Shown here in pieces: positions 1 through 8,189 of a DNA stretch of 64,000 nucleotides. The notes beneath the pieces are model-generated. The model was not told where the DNA came from. It did no database searches and worked only from the letters and a program-made list of their open reading frames with translations. The position numbers and the translations under genes are program-made. The stretch is from Streptomyces sp. IMTB 2501 (GTDB lineage: Bacteria > Actinomycetota > Actinomycetes > Streptomycetales > Streptomycetaceae): NCBI RefSeq assembly GCF_001953885.1, contig NZ_MQUS01000001.1, positions 1 through 64,000 of the forward strand, written 5' to 3'. Numbering within the stretch: the first letter of the stretch is position 1; each line of letters begins with the position of its first letter.

Positions 1-694
1 ACCAAGGCCGTCCTCACCCTGGAGAGTCACCGCTGAAGAAGCTCCCTGGAGCTGTACCGGCCCGCGCGCCGCGAGCAGCCGTCGGCGGCCCGGCACGTGG
101 TGTGGCAGCCCCTCCGGGAGACGGTCAGGCTGACCGGTGGCGCCGCCCACACGGCCGCCCGGCTCACCGAGGACCTAGATACGGCACTTCGGTCCGCGTC
201 CCGGATACGGCTCTCACCCTTCTGACGATCCGGCCGTGCCCACGGCCCTGTTGTCACACTCCCGCCCCGGCAGGCCGTCCTTCTGAATAAGGGCTTCCGG
301 AAACAACGATCTCCGGTTGAACGTCGGAATGGCCGAATCAATTCGCCGGCTCGCCGATCATTCCGAAACAAGCCAGTTCCCGCCAATGGCTTGATAGTTG
401 CCCCTATCAACCCCTATCTTCCGTCAGGCTGGCCGGAGTTCGCCCAGGTCTCGGTCTTGTTCCCGAATCTCGTGTGGCGTGCATTACGTCGTGAGGGAGT
501 GTCTCCGAGGCATGCTCAGGGAAGGGGAAGCACCGTGGTCAGAATGTGCCCACGTAGTATGCTGAACGAGCCATGAGGCGTAGACGTATTCAGGCGCGCC
601 TTTTCTGAGATCACCACATGGTGGCGCGCGCCCGCACCGGCACTTCACAGGCCCATGGCGCCGGATACAGTCCGTCGAACAGGATTGAATCAGA
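1..694. other. Upstream region without a supported gene
   Basis: No convincing complete gene is visible. Frame 1 reads to a TGA at 34-36 and then stays open to a TGA at 223-225. This stretch has fairly plausible coding composition but no start and no recognisable family, so it may be the decayed tail of a neighbouring gene. From about 280 to 450 the sequence is AT-richer than its surroundings and contains inverted repeats, which suits a promoter and operator region for the biosynthetic cluster that starts at 695. Confidence 0.5.
391..410. promoter_or_regulatory. Inverted repeat, candidate operator
   Basis: The arms ttgatag and ctatcaa form a perfect 7-bp inverted repeat around a 6-nt spacer, and the right half is followed by a partial direct copy (cccctatca / cccctatct). 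It lies about 290 bp upstream of the first cluster gene in an AT-richer stretch. No regulator gene is present in the cluster inside this window, so the binding protein is unknown. Its role as an operator is inference. Confidence 0.3.
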
Positions 695-2506
695 GTGGAA
701 TCAGGGGAACGCACACTCACCGAGCTGTTCGAAGATGTCGTCGCACGCTTCCCGGACCGGGTGGCGGTGACGGCGGAAGACCGGGAACTCACCTATCAGG
801 AACTCGATCACCGGGCGGCAGCGGTCGCCCGGCGGCTGCGGGAGGCGGGCGTGGGGACCGGTTCCCTGGTCGCCCTGCTCGTCCCGCGCACCAGCAGACT
901 GGTGGTCGGTCTGCTCGGCATCCTCAAGTCCGGTGCCGCCTACGTCCCGGTGGACCCCGGCTATCCGCGGGAGCGGATCGCCTGGACCCTCAAGGACAGC
1001 GGCGTCACCCACCTCGTCACCACCGACGAACTCTCCGGGCCGCTGGGTGACTTGGGCGTCGATGTCCTGGTCCTCGACGAGTCGGCCACCGCGTCGGAGC
1101 CGCCCGCCGATGCCGGCCCGGGCGATCTGGCCTATGTGATCTACACGTCCGGGTCCACCGGTGTGCCCAAGGGCGTCGAGGTGGAACACCGCCATGTGGT
1201 CCGGCTGTTCGACGTCACCCGGGGCTGGTACGGCTTCGACGAGCACGACGTCTGGTCGCTGTTCCACTCCGTGGCCTTCGACTTCTCCGTATGGGAGTTC
1301 TGGGGCGCGCTGCTGTTCGGCGGGCGTCTCGTGGTCGTGTCGCAGGAGTCGGCCCGGTCCCCGGAGGCCTTCCACGAACTGCTCCGGGAGCAGCGCGTGA
1401 CGGTCCTCAACCAGACACCGTCGGCGTTCGTCCGGCTGGCCGCCGTGGACGAGACGGCCCGGCATCCGCTGACCGCCCTGCGCGTCGTGGTGTTCGGCGG
1501 CGAGCGGCTGGAACCAGCCGCCCTGCGTGGCTGGTTCGACCGCCACGGCGGCGAACGGCCGCGTCTGGTCAACATGTACGGCATCACCGAGGCGACCGTG
1601 CATGCCTCGTACCGGCCGGTCACCGCGGACGACATCGGCGCATCGGGGGTCAGCCCGATCGGTGTGCCGCTGCCCGACCTCGGCTTCCATGTGCTGGACG
1701 AGCACGGCCGGCCGGTGGCCGACGGTTCCCCCGGCGAGCTGTATCTGTCCGGGGCGGGGCTGGCCCGTGGGTATCTGGGGCGCCCGGAGCTGAACAAGGA
1801 GCGGTTCGTCGAAGTCCCCGGCCCGGACGGCACGCTGCTGCGCTGCTACCGCACCGGCGACCGCGTGAGGGCACTGGCCGACGGCGGCTACGGCTATCTC
1901 GGCCGCGCCGACGACCAGATGAAGATCCGCGGCTACCGGATCGAGCCCGGCGAGATCGAGGCCGTCCTCGTGCAGCACGCGGAGGTGTCGGCCGCCGTGG
2001 CGGTCGCCCATGACTACGGCGCCGGGGACCTGCGCATCGTCGCCCATGTCGCCTCCGGCACCCCCGCGGACGTCCTCGCGCCCCGGCTCGGCGAGCGGGC
2101 CGCGGCCGTCCTGCCGCCGCACATGCGCCCTTCGGCGTACGTCGTCCTGCCTGAACTGCCGCTCACGCTCAACGGCAAGGTCGACAAGGCCCGGCTGCCC
2201 GAGCCGACCGCCGAGGCCGCGCTCGCCCCGGTCGCCGTCACCCCGGACACAGCCGGCGAACTCACCGGCAGCGAACGGCGGATCGCCCTGATCTGGCAGT
2301 CAGTCCTGGAACTGCCCGAGGTCGGCCGGGACACCGACTTCTTCGACCTCGGCGGCACCTCGCTCTCCCTGCTGCGCATGTTCGGCCAGGTCAACGAGGA
2401 GTTCGGCACGGACCTGGACATCACGGTGCTGATCGAGGGGGCGACGGTCGAGGCCCTGGCCCGCCATGTCGACGCGGCGCTGTCCGGCACGGCCCCGACG
2501 GCCTGA
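695..2506 (+). CDS. NRPS adenylation-carrier didomain, predicted L-threonine specific (SyrB1-like)
   Basis: A stand-alone A-T didomain of 603 aa that should activate an amino acid as its adenylate and load it on its own phosphopantetheine arm. Core motifs are clear: TSGSTGVPKG, YGITEATVH, YRTGD, the A8 motif RIRGYRIEPGEIE and A10 NGKVDK. The carrier domain has LGGTSLS with Ser556 as attachment site. Aligned by eye to GrsA PheA, the specificity residues read D-F-W-N-V-G-M-V-H-K, essentially the threonine code. There is no condensation or thioesterase domain, as in SyrB1 of syringomycin biosynthesis. The GTG start at 695 is chosen because the protein then begins with the usual short lead into the A domain. 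A halogenase and an acyl shuttle follow, supporting loading of Thr for on-carrier chlorination. Confidence 0.9.
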   Translation: MESGERTLTELFEDVVARFPDRVAVTAEDRELTYQELDHRAAAVARRLREAGVGTGSLVALLVPRTSRLVVGLLGILKSGAAYVPVDPGYPRERIAWTLKDSGVTHLVTTDELSGPLGDLGVDVLVLDESATASEPPADAGPGDLAYVIYTSGSTGVPKGVEVEHRHVVRLFDVTRGWYGFDEHDVWSLFHSVAFDFSVWEFWGALLFGGRLVVVSQESARSPEAFHELLREQRVTVLNQTPSAFVRLAAVDETARHPLTALRVVVFGGERLEPAALRGWFDRHGGERPRLVNMYGITEATVHASYRPVTADDIGASGVSPIGVPLPDLGFHVLDEHGRPVADGSPGELYLSGAGLARGYLGRPELNKERFVEVPGPDGTLLRCYRTGDRVRALADGGYGYLGRADDQMKIRGYRIEPGEIEAVLVQHAEVSAAVAVAHDYGAGDLRIVAHVASGTPADVLAPRLGERAAAVLPPHMRPSAYVVLPELPLTLNGKVDKARLPEPTAEAALAPVAVTPDTAGELTGSERRIALIWQSVLELPEVGRDTDFFDLGGTSLSLLRMFGQVNEEFGTDLDITVLIEGATVEALARHVDAALSGTAPTA

Positions 2507-2554
2507 GCTGCGGGCGCACCGGCCTGCCGTACCACTTCCACCACGGAGGGACGC

Positions 2555-3508
2555 ATGAGCACCATGCCCGATTTCACGCTGAGCCCCGAGGACCTCGCCG
2601 CTTTCCACCGCAACGGCTTCGCCGGTCCGTTCACGCTGTACGAGCCGGACGAGATCAAGAAGACCTGGGGTCGTACCCGGCTGGAGCTGCTGGATCGCAG
2701 CGCGGCTGTCTACAGCGACGACGCGGCGGTGTCCGCGGCGACGAACATCTCCAACTACGACCGTCATCTCGACCACGCCTTCCTGGCCGAGCACATCACC
2801 CGGCCGGAGATCGCGCACCGTGTCGCCTCGGTGCTCGGCCCCGATGTGCTGTGCTGGCGCACGGAGTTCTTCCCGAAGCACCCGGGGGACGAGGGAACCG
2901 ACTGGCACCAGGCGGACACCTTCGCCAACGCGTCGGGCACCCCGCAGATCCAGTGGCCGGGCGGCTCGGACTTCGGCGGGACGATCACGGTGTGGTGCGC
3001 GTTCACCGAGGCGAGCGCCGAGATGGGCTGTCTGCAGTTCATCCCGGGCACCCATCGCACGATGTTCTACGACGAGACGAAGCGGATGCACTACGCGCCG
3101 GACCGGAACACGAGCGTGCAGAAGGACGGCGTGCGCCGCGGGTTCTTCGGCTACGACTACCGCGAGCTGCAGATCGACCCGGACTGGAAGCCGGACGAGT
3201 CCCAGGCCGTCTCGATGGAGATGCGGGCGGGGCAGTTCATCATGTTCTGGTCCACCCTGATGCATGCCTCGCATCCGCACCAGGGCCTCACCCGGGACAT
3301 GCGGATGGGGTTCGCGGCACGCTATGTGCCCACGTCCGTGGAGATCTACCCCGGCACCGACGAGATCGAGGAGTACGGCGGCCGGGTCAGCCTGGACCGG
3401 TACGGCGCGGTCCTGGTCAGCGGCGCCGACAAGTACGGCCACAACCGCATCGCCACCCGCACCACCCGCGACCATCCCTTCGTGACCCAGTCACCGGCGG
3501 GGGCCTGA
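2555..3508 (+). CDS. Non-heme Fe(II)/2-oxoglutarate halogenase, SyrB2-like (threonine 4-chlorinase)
   Basis: A 317-aa phytanoyl-CoA-dioxygenase-fold protein. The facial-triad carboxylate is replaced by alanine: the motif is DWHQAD, giving His118 and Ala120, and the distal His is His237 in MHASHPH, with Arg256 in the position that binds 2-oxoglutarate. His-x-Ala instead of His-x-Asp/Glu opens an iron site for chloride and is the hallmark of the SyrB2/CytC3 aliphatic halogenases. Length matches SyrB2 (about 310 aa). It follows a threonine-loading carrier protein and precedes a SyrC-like shuttle, so the likely reaction is conversion of Thr-S-carrier to 4-chloro-Thr-S-carrier. ATG is preceded by a ggaggg ribosome site. 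Confidence 0.92.
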   Translation: MSTMPDFTLSPEDLAAFHRNGFAGPFTLYEPDEIKKTWGRTRLELLDRSAAVYSDDAAVSAATNISNYDRHLDHAFLAEHITRPEIAHRVASVLGPDVLCWRTEFFPKHPGDEGTDWHQADTFANASGTPQIQWPGGSDFGGTITVWCAFTEASAEMGCLQFIPGTHRTMFYDETKRMHYAPDRNTSVQKDGVRRGFFGYDYRELQIDPDWKPDESQAVSMEMRAGQFIMFWSTLMHASHPHQGLTRDMRMGFAARYVPTSVEIYPGTDEIEEYGGRVSLDRYGAVLVSGADKYGHNRIATRTTRDHPFVTQSPAGA

Positions 3509-4698
3509 TGCCGACGCCGTCCGCGGCGGGCGGCAGGCCCGGCGACGGCTCGCCGGCGGCGCTCGCCCACGCCCTGCTGGACACCGCGTCGATCACCCGC
3601 GCCGTACCGGACCGCATGCGGGTGGCGCCCGCCGAACCCCTCCCCGCCGGGACCCTTTCGGCGGCCCAGGAACTGCTCGACCGGGTGACCCTCGCTCTCG
3701 GCCTGCCCGAGGTCGAGGTGGTGGGCGAGCCGGACGGGCTGACCGCGGTGGAACTCGCGGTCAGCCGGCGGCTGGCGCTGCGCGCACCGGGCGCCGTCGC
3801 CGACGGCGAGCAGGAGCAGGCGGTACGGTCGGCGCTCGCCGCCTTTCCCGGGCCGGCCGTGCTGGTGCCCGCGCGGGACGGTACGCCGCTCCGGTGCTGG
3901 GTTGCCGGCCCCGAGAACGCACCGGCTGTCGCCGTCGTCAGCGCCTGCGGCATGCCCGTCGGACTGGTGGCGCGCTGGCTGGGCGCCCTGGCCGCGGAGT
4001 ACCGGGTCGTGACCTGGGAGAGCCGCGGCCTGTTCGCCGCCGCCGACGGCACGGGTCTCGGCGACCTGGCCGACCACACGCTCGACGCCCAGAGCGAGGA
4101 CGTGCTGGCCGTCCTCGACGGGTTCGGCATCGCCGAAGCCCATGCGCTGGGGCTGTGCGGGGGAGCGGTCGTCGCGCTCGCGGCGGCCGCCCGCTCGGAC
4201 CGGATCACCTCCCTGAGCCTGTGGCACGGCGACTACGAACTCGGGGGCGAGGCACCCAAGACGGCTCACCAGCGGGATGTGGAGTCCTTGCTGACCATGG
4301 TCTCCCGGGGGCGCGCCCAGGCGGCGGCCATGCACCGGCTGATCAGCCGGCCCAGCACACTGGAGACCCTGCGCCCGGACATCGCCCACTACCTCATCCA
4401 CCCCTACGCCACCCCCGAACTCCTGCGCCGGTACGGGCTGTTGAACGGGGCCATCATGTCGGCCGACTGCCGTGGGCTGCTCGACACCCCGCAGCCGGCC
4501 CTGGTCGTCACCAGCGACCGGGACACCACGGCCCACCCCGCCGGTTCGAAGTTCGTCGCCGCGAGCCTGCCGCGGGCCGAACTGCGCACGATGCCCGACG
4601 GCGACCACCTCACCGCCTTCGACGGAGGCGGCGAACTGGTCGCGCTCGCCCGGGAATTCCTGCACTCCGTGACGGTCCCCGAACGGAAGGGCACATGA
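3508..4698 (+). CDS. SyrC-like alpha/beta-hydrolase aminoacyl shuttle
   Basis: A 396-aa alpha/beta-hydrolase-fold protein with a long N-terminal extension. The nucleophile elbow is GLCGG, so the nucleophile is Cys217 rather than Ser. Candidate acid and base are the Asp in TSDRD and the His in GDHLT. A Cys nucleophile is what distinguishes SyrC, which takes chlorothreonine from the SyrB1 carrier and passes it to a carrier on the NRPS assembly line. Here the ATG overlaps the halogenase stop by one base, so the two are translationally coupled. The likely acceptor is the carrier domain of the next gene. A simple thioesterase releasing free 4-chlorothreonine is the alternative. Confidence 0.82.
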   Translation: MPTPSAAGGRPGDGSPAALAHALLDTASITRAVPDRMRVAPAEPLPAGTLSAAQELLDRVTLALGLPEVEVVGEPDGLTAVELAVSRRLALRAPGAVADGEQEQAVRSALAAFPGPAVLVPARDGTPLRCWVAGPENAPAVAVVSACGMPVGLVARWLGALAAEYRVVTWESRGLFAAADGTGLGDLADHTLDAQSEDVLAVLDGFGIAEAHALGLCGGAVVALAAAARSDRITSLSLWHGDYELGGEAPKTAHQRDVESLLTMVSRGRAQAAAMHRLISRPSTLETLRPDIAHYLIHPYATPELLRRYGLLNGAIMSADCRGLLDTPQPALVVTSDRDTTAHPAGSKFVAASLPRAELRTMPDGDHLTAFDGGGELVALAREFLHSVTVPERKGT

Positions 4699-6098
4699 AC
4701 GAGATCGCCGACAGCGCCCGGCACAAGCAACTGGCCGAGGTGCTCAGGGAACACCCCGCGGTGGCCGACGCGCTGGTCACCGGCGACACCGGCGGCGACG
4801 GGCACGCCCGGATCGTGCCCGACCCCGCCGCGGCCGCCGTGCTGCACCGCTCCGTCGCCCTGGAGGAGGCCGGCCGGCTCGGTGCCGCCCTCGGCTGGCA
4901 CGAGCCCGCGGGACAGGTACGGGTGGCCGGACTCAACCGCAGCGAGACGGAGTTCCTCCACCGCGAGATCTTCACCGACAACGCCTACTTCCGGCACGGC
5001 ATCACCCTGCCCGCCGGCGCCGTCGTGCTGGACGTCGGGGCGAACATCGGCATGTTCACGCTCTGCGTGGCCCGGCGCAGTCCGGGCGCCCGGATCATCG
5101 CCGTCGAGCCGGTCGCCGAGCTGGCCGACGCGGTCGCCGTCAACGCCGAGCTGCACCAGGTGGACGCCACCGTCCTGCGCACCGCGCTGGGCCGCGCCGA
5201 GGGCCTGGCGGAGTTCACCTTCTACCCCCACAACAGCGTCATGTCGGGCCGGTTCGCCGACACCGCCGAGGACCTGGAGGTACTCAAGGGCTATCTGCTG
5301 ACCGGGGAGAACGCACAGCAGGGCGAGCACCTGGATCGCCTCGCGGCCGACCGGATGACCGCGCAGACCCGCCAGGTACCCGTGACCACGCTCACCGCCG
5401 TCGTCCACGAACACGGCCTCGCCCGTATCGACCTGCTGAAGATCGACGTGGAGAAGGCCGAGGCCGAGGTCCTGGACGGCATCGACGACGAGCTGTGGCC
5501 GCGCATCGACCGGATCGTGCTGGAGGTCCACGACGTCGACGGACGCCTCGCCGCCGTCCTCGCCGAACTGCGGGGCCGAGGCTTCGACGTCACCCACGAA
5601 CAGGACGCGCGGCTTGCCCTGACCCCCTGTCACAACATCTACGCCCGGCGCCCACGGGCCGACACCGCGCCCACGACCCCCACCGCACCCGTCGGGGGCC
5701 TGACCCAGCGCCGGCTGGAGGAGGAACTGCGCGACCTCGTCGCCCGGCGCCTGCCCTCGGTGCCGGGACCCGGCCACTACACCCTCACCACCGATCTCAC
5801 CACCCACACCGACGACCACGGGCCCGCCCGGGAGCGGACTGTCCCCGCCTCCCCGCGGATCGCCGTGCTCGCCCGGATCTGGGCGGAGCTGTTCGGCCCG
5901 GAGGCGGTACGGCCCGACGCGGACTTCTTCGACCTCGGCGGCGACTCCCTGACCGCCGTACGCCTGATGGCGACCCTGGAGAGCGAACTCGGTGAGGACG
6001 CCCTCACCCCGGATCTGATCTTCACCGACAGCACCTTCGGCGCGCTGGCCGCCGCCGTCGAGGCAAGTGGGGATCCCGAAAGGACAGCGCGTACATGA
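4695..6098 (+). CDS. FkbM-family methyltransferase fused to a carrier domain (tail of an interrupted A domain)
   Basis: 467 aa. Residues about 95-300 form an FkbM-type SAM methyltransferase (motif VVLDVGANIGMF; late motif LLKIDVEKAE). The C-terminus is a peptidyl carrier with FFDLGGDSL, Ser418. The flanks are unusual: the N-terminus (LREHPAVADALV) resembles the part of an adenylation domain just after motif A8, and the segment RLPSVPGPGHY before the carrier resembles A9, while the A10 NGK motif is lost. This is the layout of an adenylation domain interrupted by a methyltransferase between A8 and A9, but with the whole N-terminal A core missing. It overlaps the preceding shuttle gene (ATGA). 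It probably receives chloro-Thr and methylates it in trans; which atom is methylated cannot be read from sequence. Confidence 0.8.
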   Translation: MNEIADSARHKQLAEVLREHPAVADALVTGDTGGDGHARIVPDPAAAAVLHRSVALEEAGRLGAALGWHEPAGQVRVAGLNRSETEFLHREIFTDNAYFRHGITLPAGAVVLDVGANIGMFTLCVARRSPGARIIAVEPVAELADAVAVNAELHQVDATVLRTALGRAEGLAEFTFYPHNSVMSGRFADTAEDLEVLKGYLLTGENAQQGEHLDRLAADRMTAQTRQVPVTTLTAVVHEHGLARIDLLKIDVEKAEAEVLDGIDDELWPRIDRIVLEVHDVDGRLAAVLAELRGRGFDVTHEQDARLALTPCHNIYARRPRADTAPTTPTAPVGGLTQRRLEEELRDLVARRLPSVPGPGHYTLTTDLTTHTDDHGPARERTVPASPRIAVLARIWAELFGPEAVRPDADFFDLGGDSLTAVRLMATLESELGEDALTPDLIFTDSTFGALAAAVEASGDPERTART

Positions 6099-7345
6099 GC
6101 TCCATGCACCACCTGCTGCGACGGGCGGCGCCCCCGTCGGCCGTCGCGGCGGGGCTGATCGCCGTCGTGGTGGGCATCACCAGCTCGGCGGCGATCGTCT
6201 TCACGGCCGCCCGGGCCGCGGGCGCCACCCAGGCCGAGCTCACCTCCTGGATGCTGGCGCTGGGCGTCGGCATGGGCGTGACCTGCATCGGCCTGTCGCT
6301 GCGCTACCGGGTGCCCGTGGTCACGGCGTGGTCGACGCCGGGCGCGGCGCTGATGGCGACCGGTCTGCACGGAGCGACCATGGCCCAGGCCGTGGGCGCC
6401 TTCCTGCTCTCCGCGGCCCTCATCACCGTGTGCGGGGTGACGGGCTGGTTCGAACGCGGCATGGACCGCATACCCGTGCCGCTGGCGGCCGGGCTGCTCG
6501 CCGGAGTCCTCCTGGAGTTCGGAACCCGGCTGTTCAGCAGCATGCACGGTGATTTCGCGGTGGTCTTCCCGATGTTCGTGGCCTACCTGCTGTCCCGCCG
6601 CTGGCTGCCCCGCTACGCCGTCATCGCGGCACTGGTCACCGGAGTCGTCGCCGCGGCGGCGGGAGGCTCGCTGGATCTGGGCGGGGTGCGGTTCCAGGTC
6701 GCCTCGCCCGTCCTCACCGCACCGGACTTCTCCTGGCAGGTGCTGATCAGCGTGGGCCTGCCGCTGTTCGTGGTCACCATGGCCTCGCAGAACCTGCCCG
6801 GCGTGGCGGTCCTGCGCAACGAGGGCTACCACGTCCCGGTGTCGCCGCTCATCAGCTGGACCGGCGGCGTCAACCTGCTGCTCGCGCCCCTCGGCCTGTT
6901 CGGCCTCAACCTCGCCGCCATCACCGCTGCCATCTGCACCGGCCGCGAGGCCCACGAGAACCCCCGCCGGCGCTATACGGCGGCGGTCTGGGCCGGCATC
7001 TTCTACCTCTGCGTCGGCGTCTTCGGCGGAGCCGTCGGCTCCCTGCTCACCGCCCTGCCCCCGGCGCTCGTGGCGGGCATCGCCGGGCTGGGCCTGCTGG
7101 GCACCATCGGCGGTTCGCTCAGCAGCGCGCTGTCCGACGAGCGATGGCGCGAGGCAGCCGTCGTCACCTTCCTCACCACCGCCTCCGGCGTGACCCTGCT
7201 CGGCATCGGCTCCGCCTTCTGGGGCCTGCTCGCCGGCCTGTGCACCGCCTTCGTGACCCACACCCGCCACCGCCCCGCCCCACCGACCCCGCCCACCCCG
7301 GCCCGCACCGAGTCCCAGCAGCTGCCCGACAGGAGCCGGATATGA
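6095..7345 (+). CDS. BenE-family membrane permease
   Basis: A 416-aa polytopic membrane protein with roughly 11-12 hydrophobic segments starting near residue 15. It carries BenE-type sequence such as VTAWSTPGAAL, ASQNLPG and the conserved late region with GLFGLNLAAITAAICTG. BenE proteins are proton-coupled aromatic-acid (benzoate) transporters, but substrate cannot be taken from family alone. The start overlaps the previous stop (ATGA), placing it inside the biosynthetic operon, so uptake of a precursor or export of the product are both possible. The hydrophilic C-terminus ends in a proline-rich tail. Confidence 0.8.
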   Translation: MSSMHHLLRRAAPPSAVAAGLIAVVVGITSSAAIVFTAARAAGATQAELTSWMLALGVGMGVTCIGLSLRYRVPVVTAWSTPGAALMATGLHGATMAQAVGAFLLSAALITVCGVTGWFERGMDRIPVPLAAGLLAGVLLEFGTRLFSSMHGDFAVVFPMFVAYLLSRRWLPRYAVIAALVTGVVAAAAGGSLDLGGVRFQVASPVLTAPDFSWQVLISVGLPLFVVTMASQNLPGVAVLRNEGYHVPVSPLISWTGGVNLLLAPLGLFGLNLAAITAAICTGREAHENPRRRYTAAVWAGIFYLCVGVFGGAVGSLLTALPPALVAGIAGLGLLGTIGGSLSSALSDERWREAAVVTFLTTASGVTLLGIGSAFWGLLAGLCTAFVTHTRHRPAPPTPPTPARTESQQLPDRSRI

Positions 7346-7401
7346 CAGGGACGGCCCGGACCCGTACCGAGCCGCAACACCCTTACAGGAACCCGACATG
7401 A
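7342..7401 (+). CDS. 19-codon mini-ORF coupling permease and thioesterase genes
   Basis: ATG at 7342 overlaps the permease stop (ATGA) and the mini-ORF stop overlaps the ATG of the thioesterase gene at 7398 (ATGA). Its first residues (MTGTARTRT) nearly repeat the thioesterase N-terminus (MTGTAGTRT), at the DNA level too, so it looks like a short tandem duplication of the downstream start region. An aggag ribosome site lies just upstream of 7342. It may act only as a translational coupling relay, or be a neutral scar. Confidence 0.4.
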   Translation: MTGTARTRTEPQHPYRNPT

Positions 7402-8189
7402 CCGGCACGGCCGGGACCCGCACCGTGGAGTCCGGACGCTGGTTCCACCGTCCGCTGCCCCGGCCGGAAGCCCGCCTGAGACTGGTCTGCGCCCCCTACG
7501 CCGGAGCCGGAGCCGGCGTGTTCCGGCCGTGGGCGGAGCGGCTCCCCGCCGACACCGAGCTGGTCGCCGTACGGCTGCCGGGACGCGAGAACCGGCTGCG
7601 GGAGCGGGTCCCGCCGAACTGGCCGTCGCTGGCCGCGGACTTCGCCGCCGCGCTGGAGGAGCATGTCGCCTCCCCCTACCTGCTGTTCGGGCACAGCATG
7701 GGCGCCATGCTGGTCTACGAGACCGTCGTACGGCCTCTCGCCCGGCCGCCCGAGCGGGTCCTGCTGTCCGGCTGCCGGGCACCGCATGTGCCGCGTGCCC
7801 TGCCCGCCATCCACGACCTGCCGCCGGAGGGATTCCGCGCGGAGCTCGGCAGACTCGCCGGCACACCCGCCGACGTCCTCGCCGACCCCCGTCTGATGGC
7901 CATGCTCGACCCGATGCTCCGTGCGGACATCCGGCTCGCCGAGACCTGGTCCCGCCCGGCACCGGATCCGCTGCCCGTGGCCGTCACCGCGTTCTGGGGC
8001 GAGGACGACGACGTCGCCCCACCGGACGCGGTGGCCGCCTGGCGGACCCTCGCGCCGCACGGCTTCCGCGCCCACCCCATCGCCGGCGGCCACTTCTTCC
8101 TGCACGAACGTGCCCGGGACCTGCTCGGGCTGCTCGACGACGAGATCACGCTGTGCCTGGCGGAGCGACGAAGGAGCGACGGATCGTGA
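7398..8189 (+). CDS. Type II thioesterase
   Basis: 263 aa, alpha/beta-hydrolase of the NRPS/PKS external thioesterase family. The nucleophile motif is FGHSMG with Ser100, the catalytic His lies in GGHFFLHE, and the typical early VRLPGRENR motif is present. Such enzymes hydrolyse misprimed or stalled acyl groups from carrier domains; in this operon they would clear the Thr carrier and the methyltransferase-linked carrier. Because no type I thioesterase is present, it may also release the finished product. Start and stop overlap both neighbours. Confidence 0.92.
   Translation: MTGTAGTRTVESGRWFHRPLPRPEARLRLVCAPYAGAGAGVFRPWAERLPADTELVAVRLPGRENRLRERVPPNWPSLAADFAAALEEHVASPYLLFGHSMGAMLVYETVVRPLARPPERVLLSGCRAPHVPRALPAIHDLPPEGFRAELGRLAGTPADVLADPRLMAMLDPMLRADIRLAETWSRPAPDPLPVAVTAFWGEDDDVAPPDAVAAWRTLAPHGFRAHPIAGGHFFLHERARDLLGLLDDEITLCLAERRRSDGS

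Noticed and set aside
701..2122. 473-codon minus-strand open frame opposite the adenylation-domain gene
   Set aside because: Arg/Gly/His-rich translation without any family pattern; it is the mirror of a strongly coding high-GC gene with clear NRPS motifs on the plus strand.
3508..4698. Ordinary proline iminopeptidase or Ser hydrolase
   Set aside because: The nucleophile elbow has Cys (GLCGG) and the gene is coupled to a SyrB2-type halogenase.
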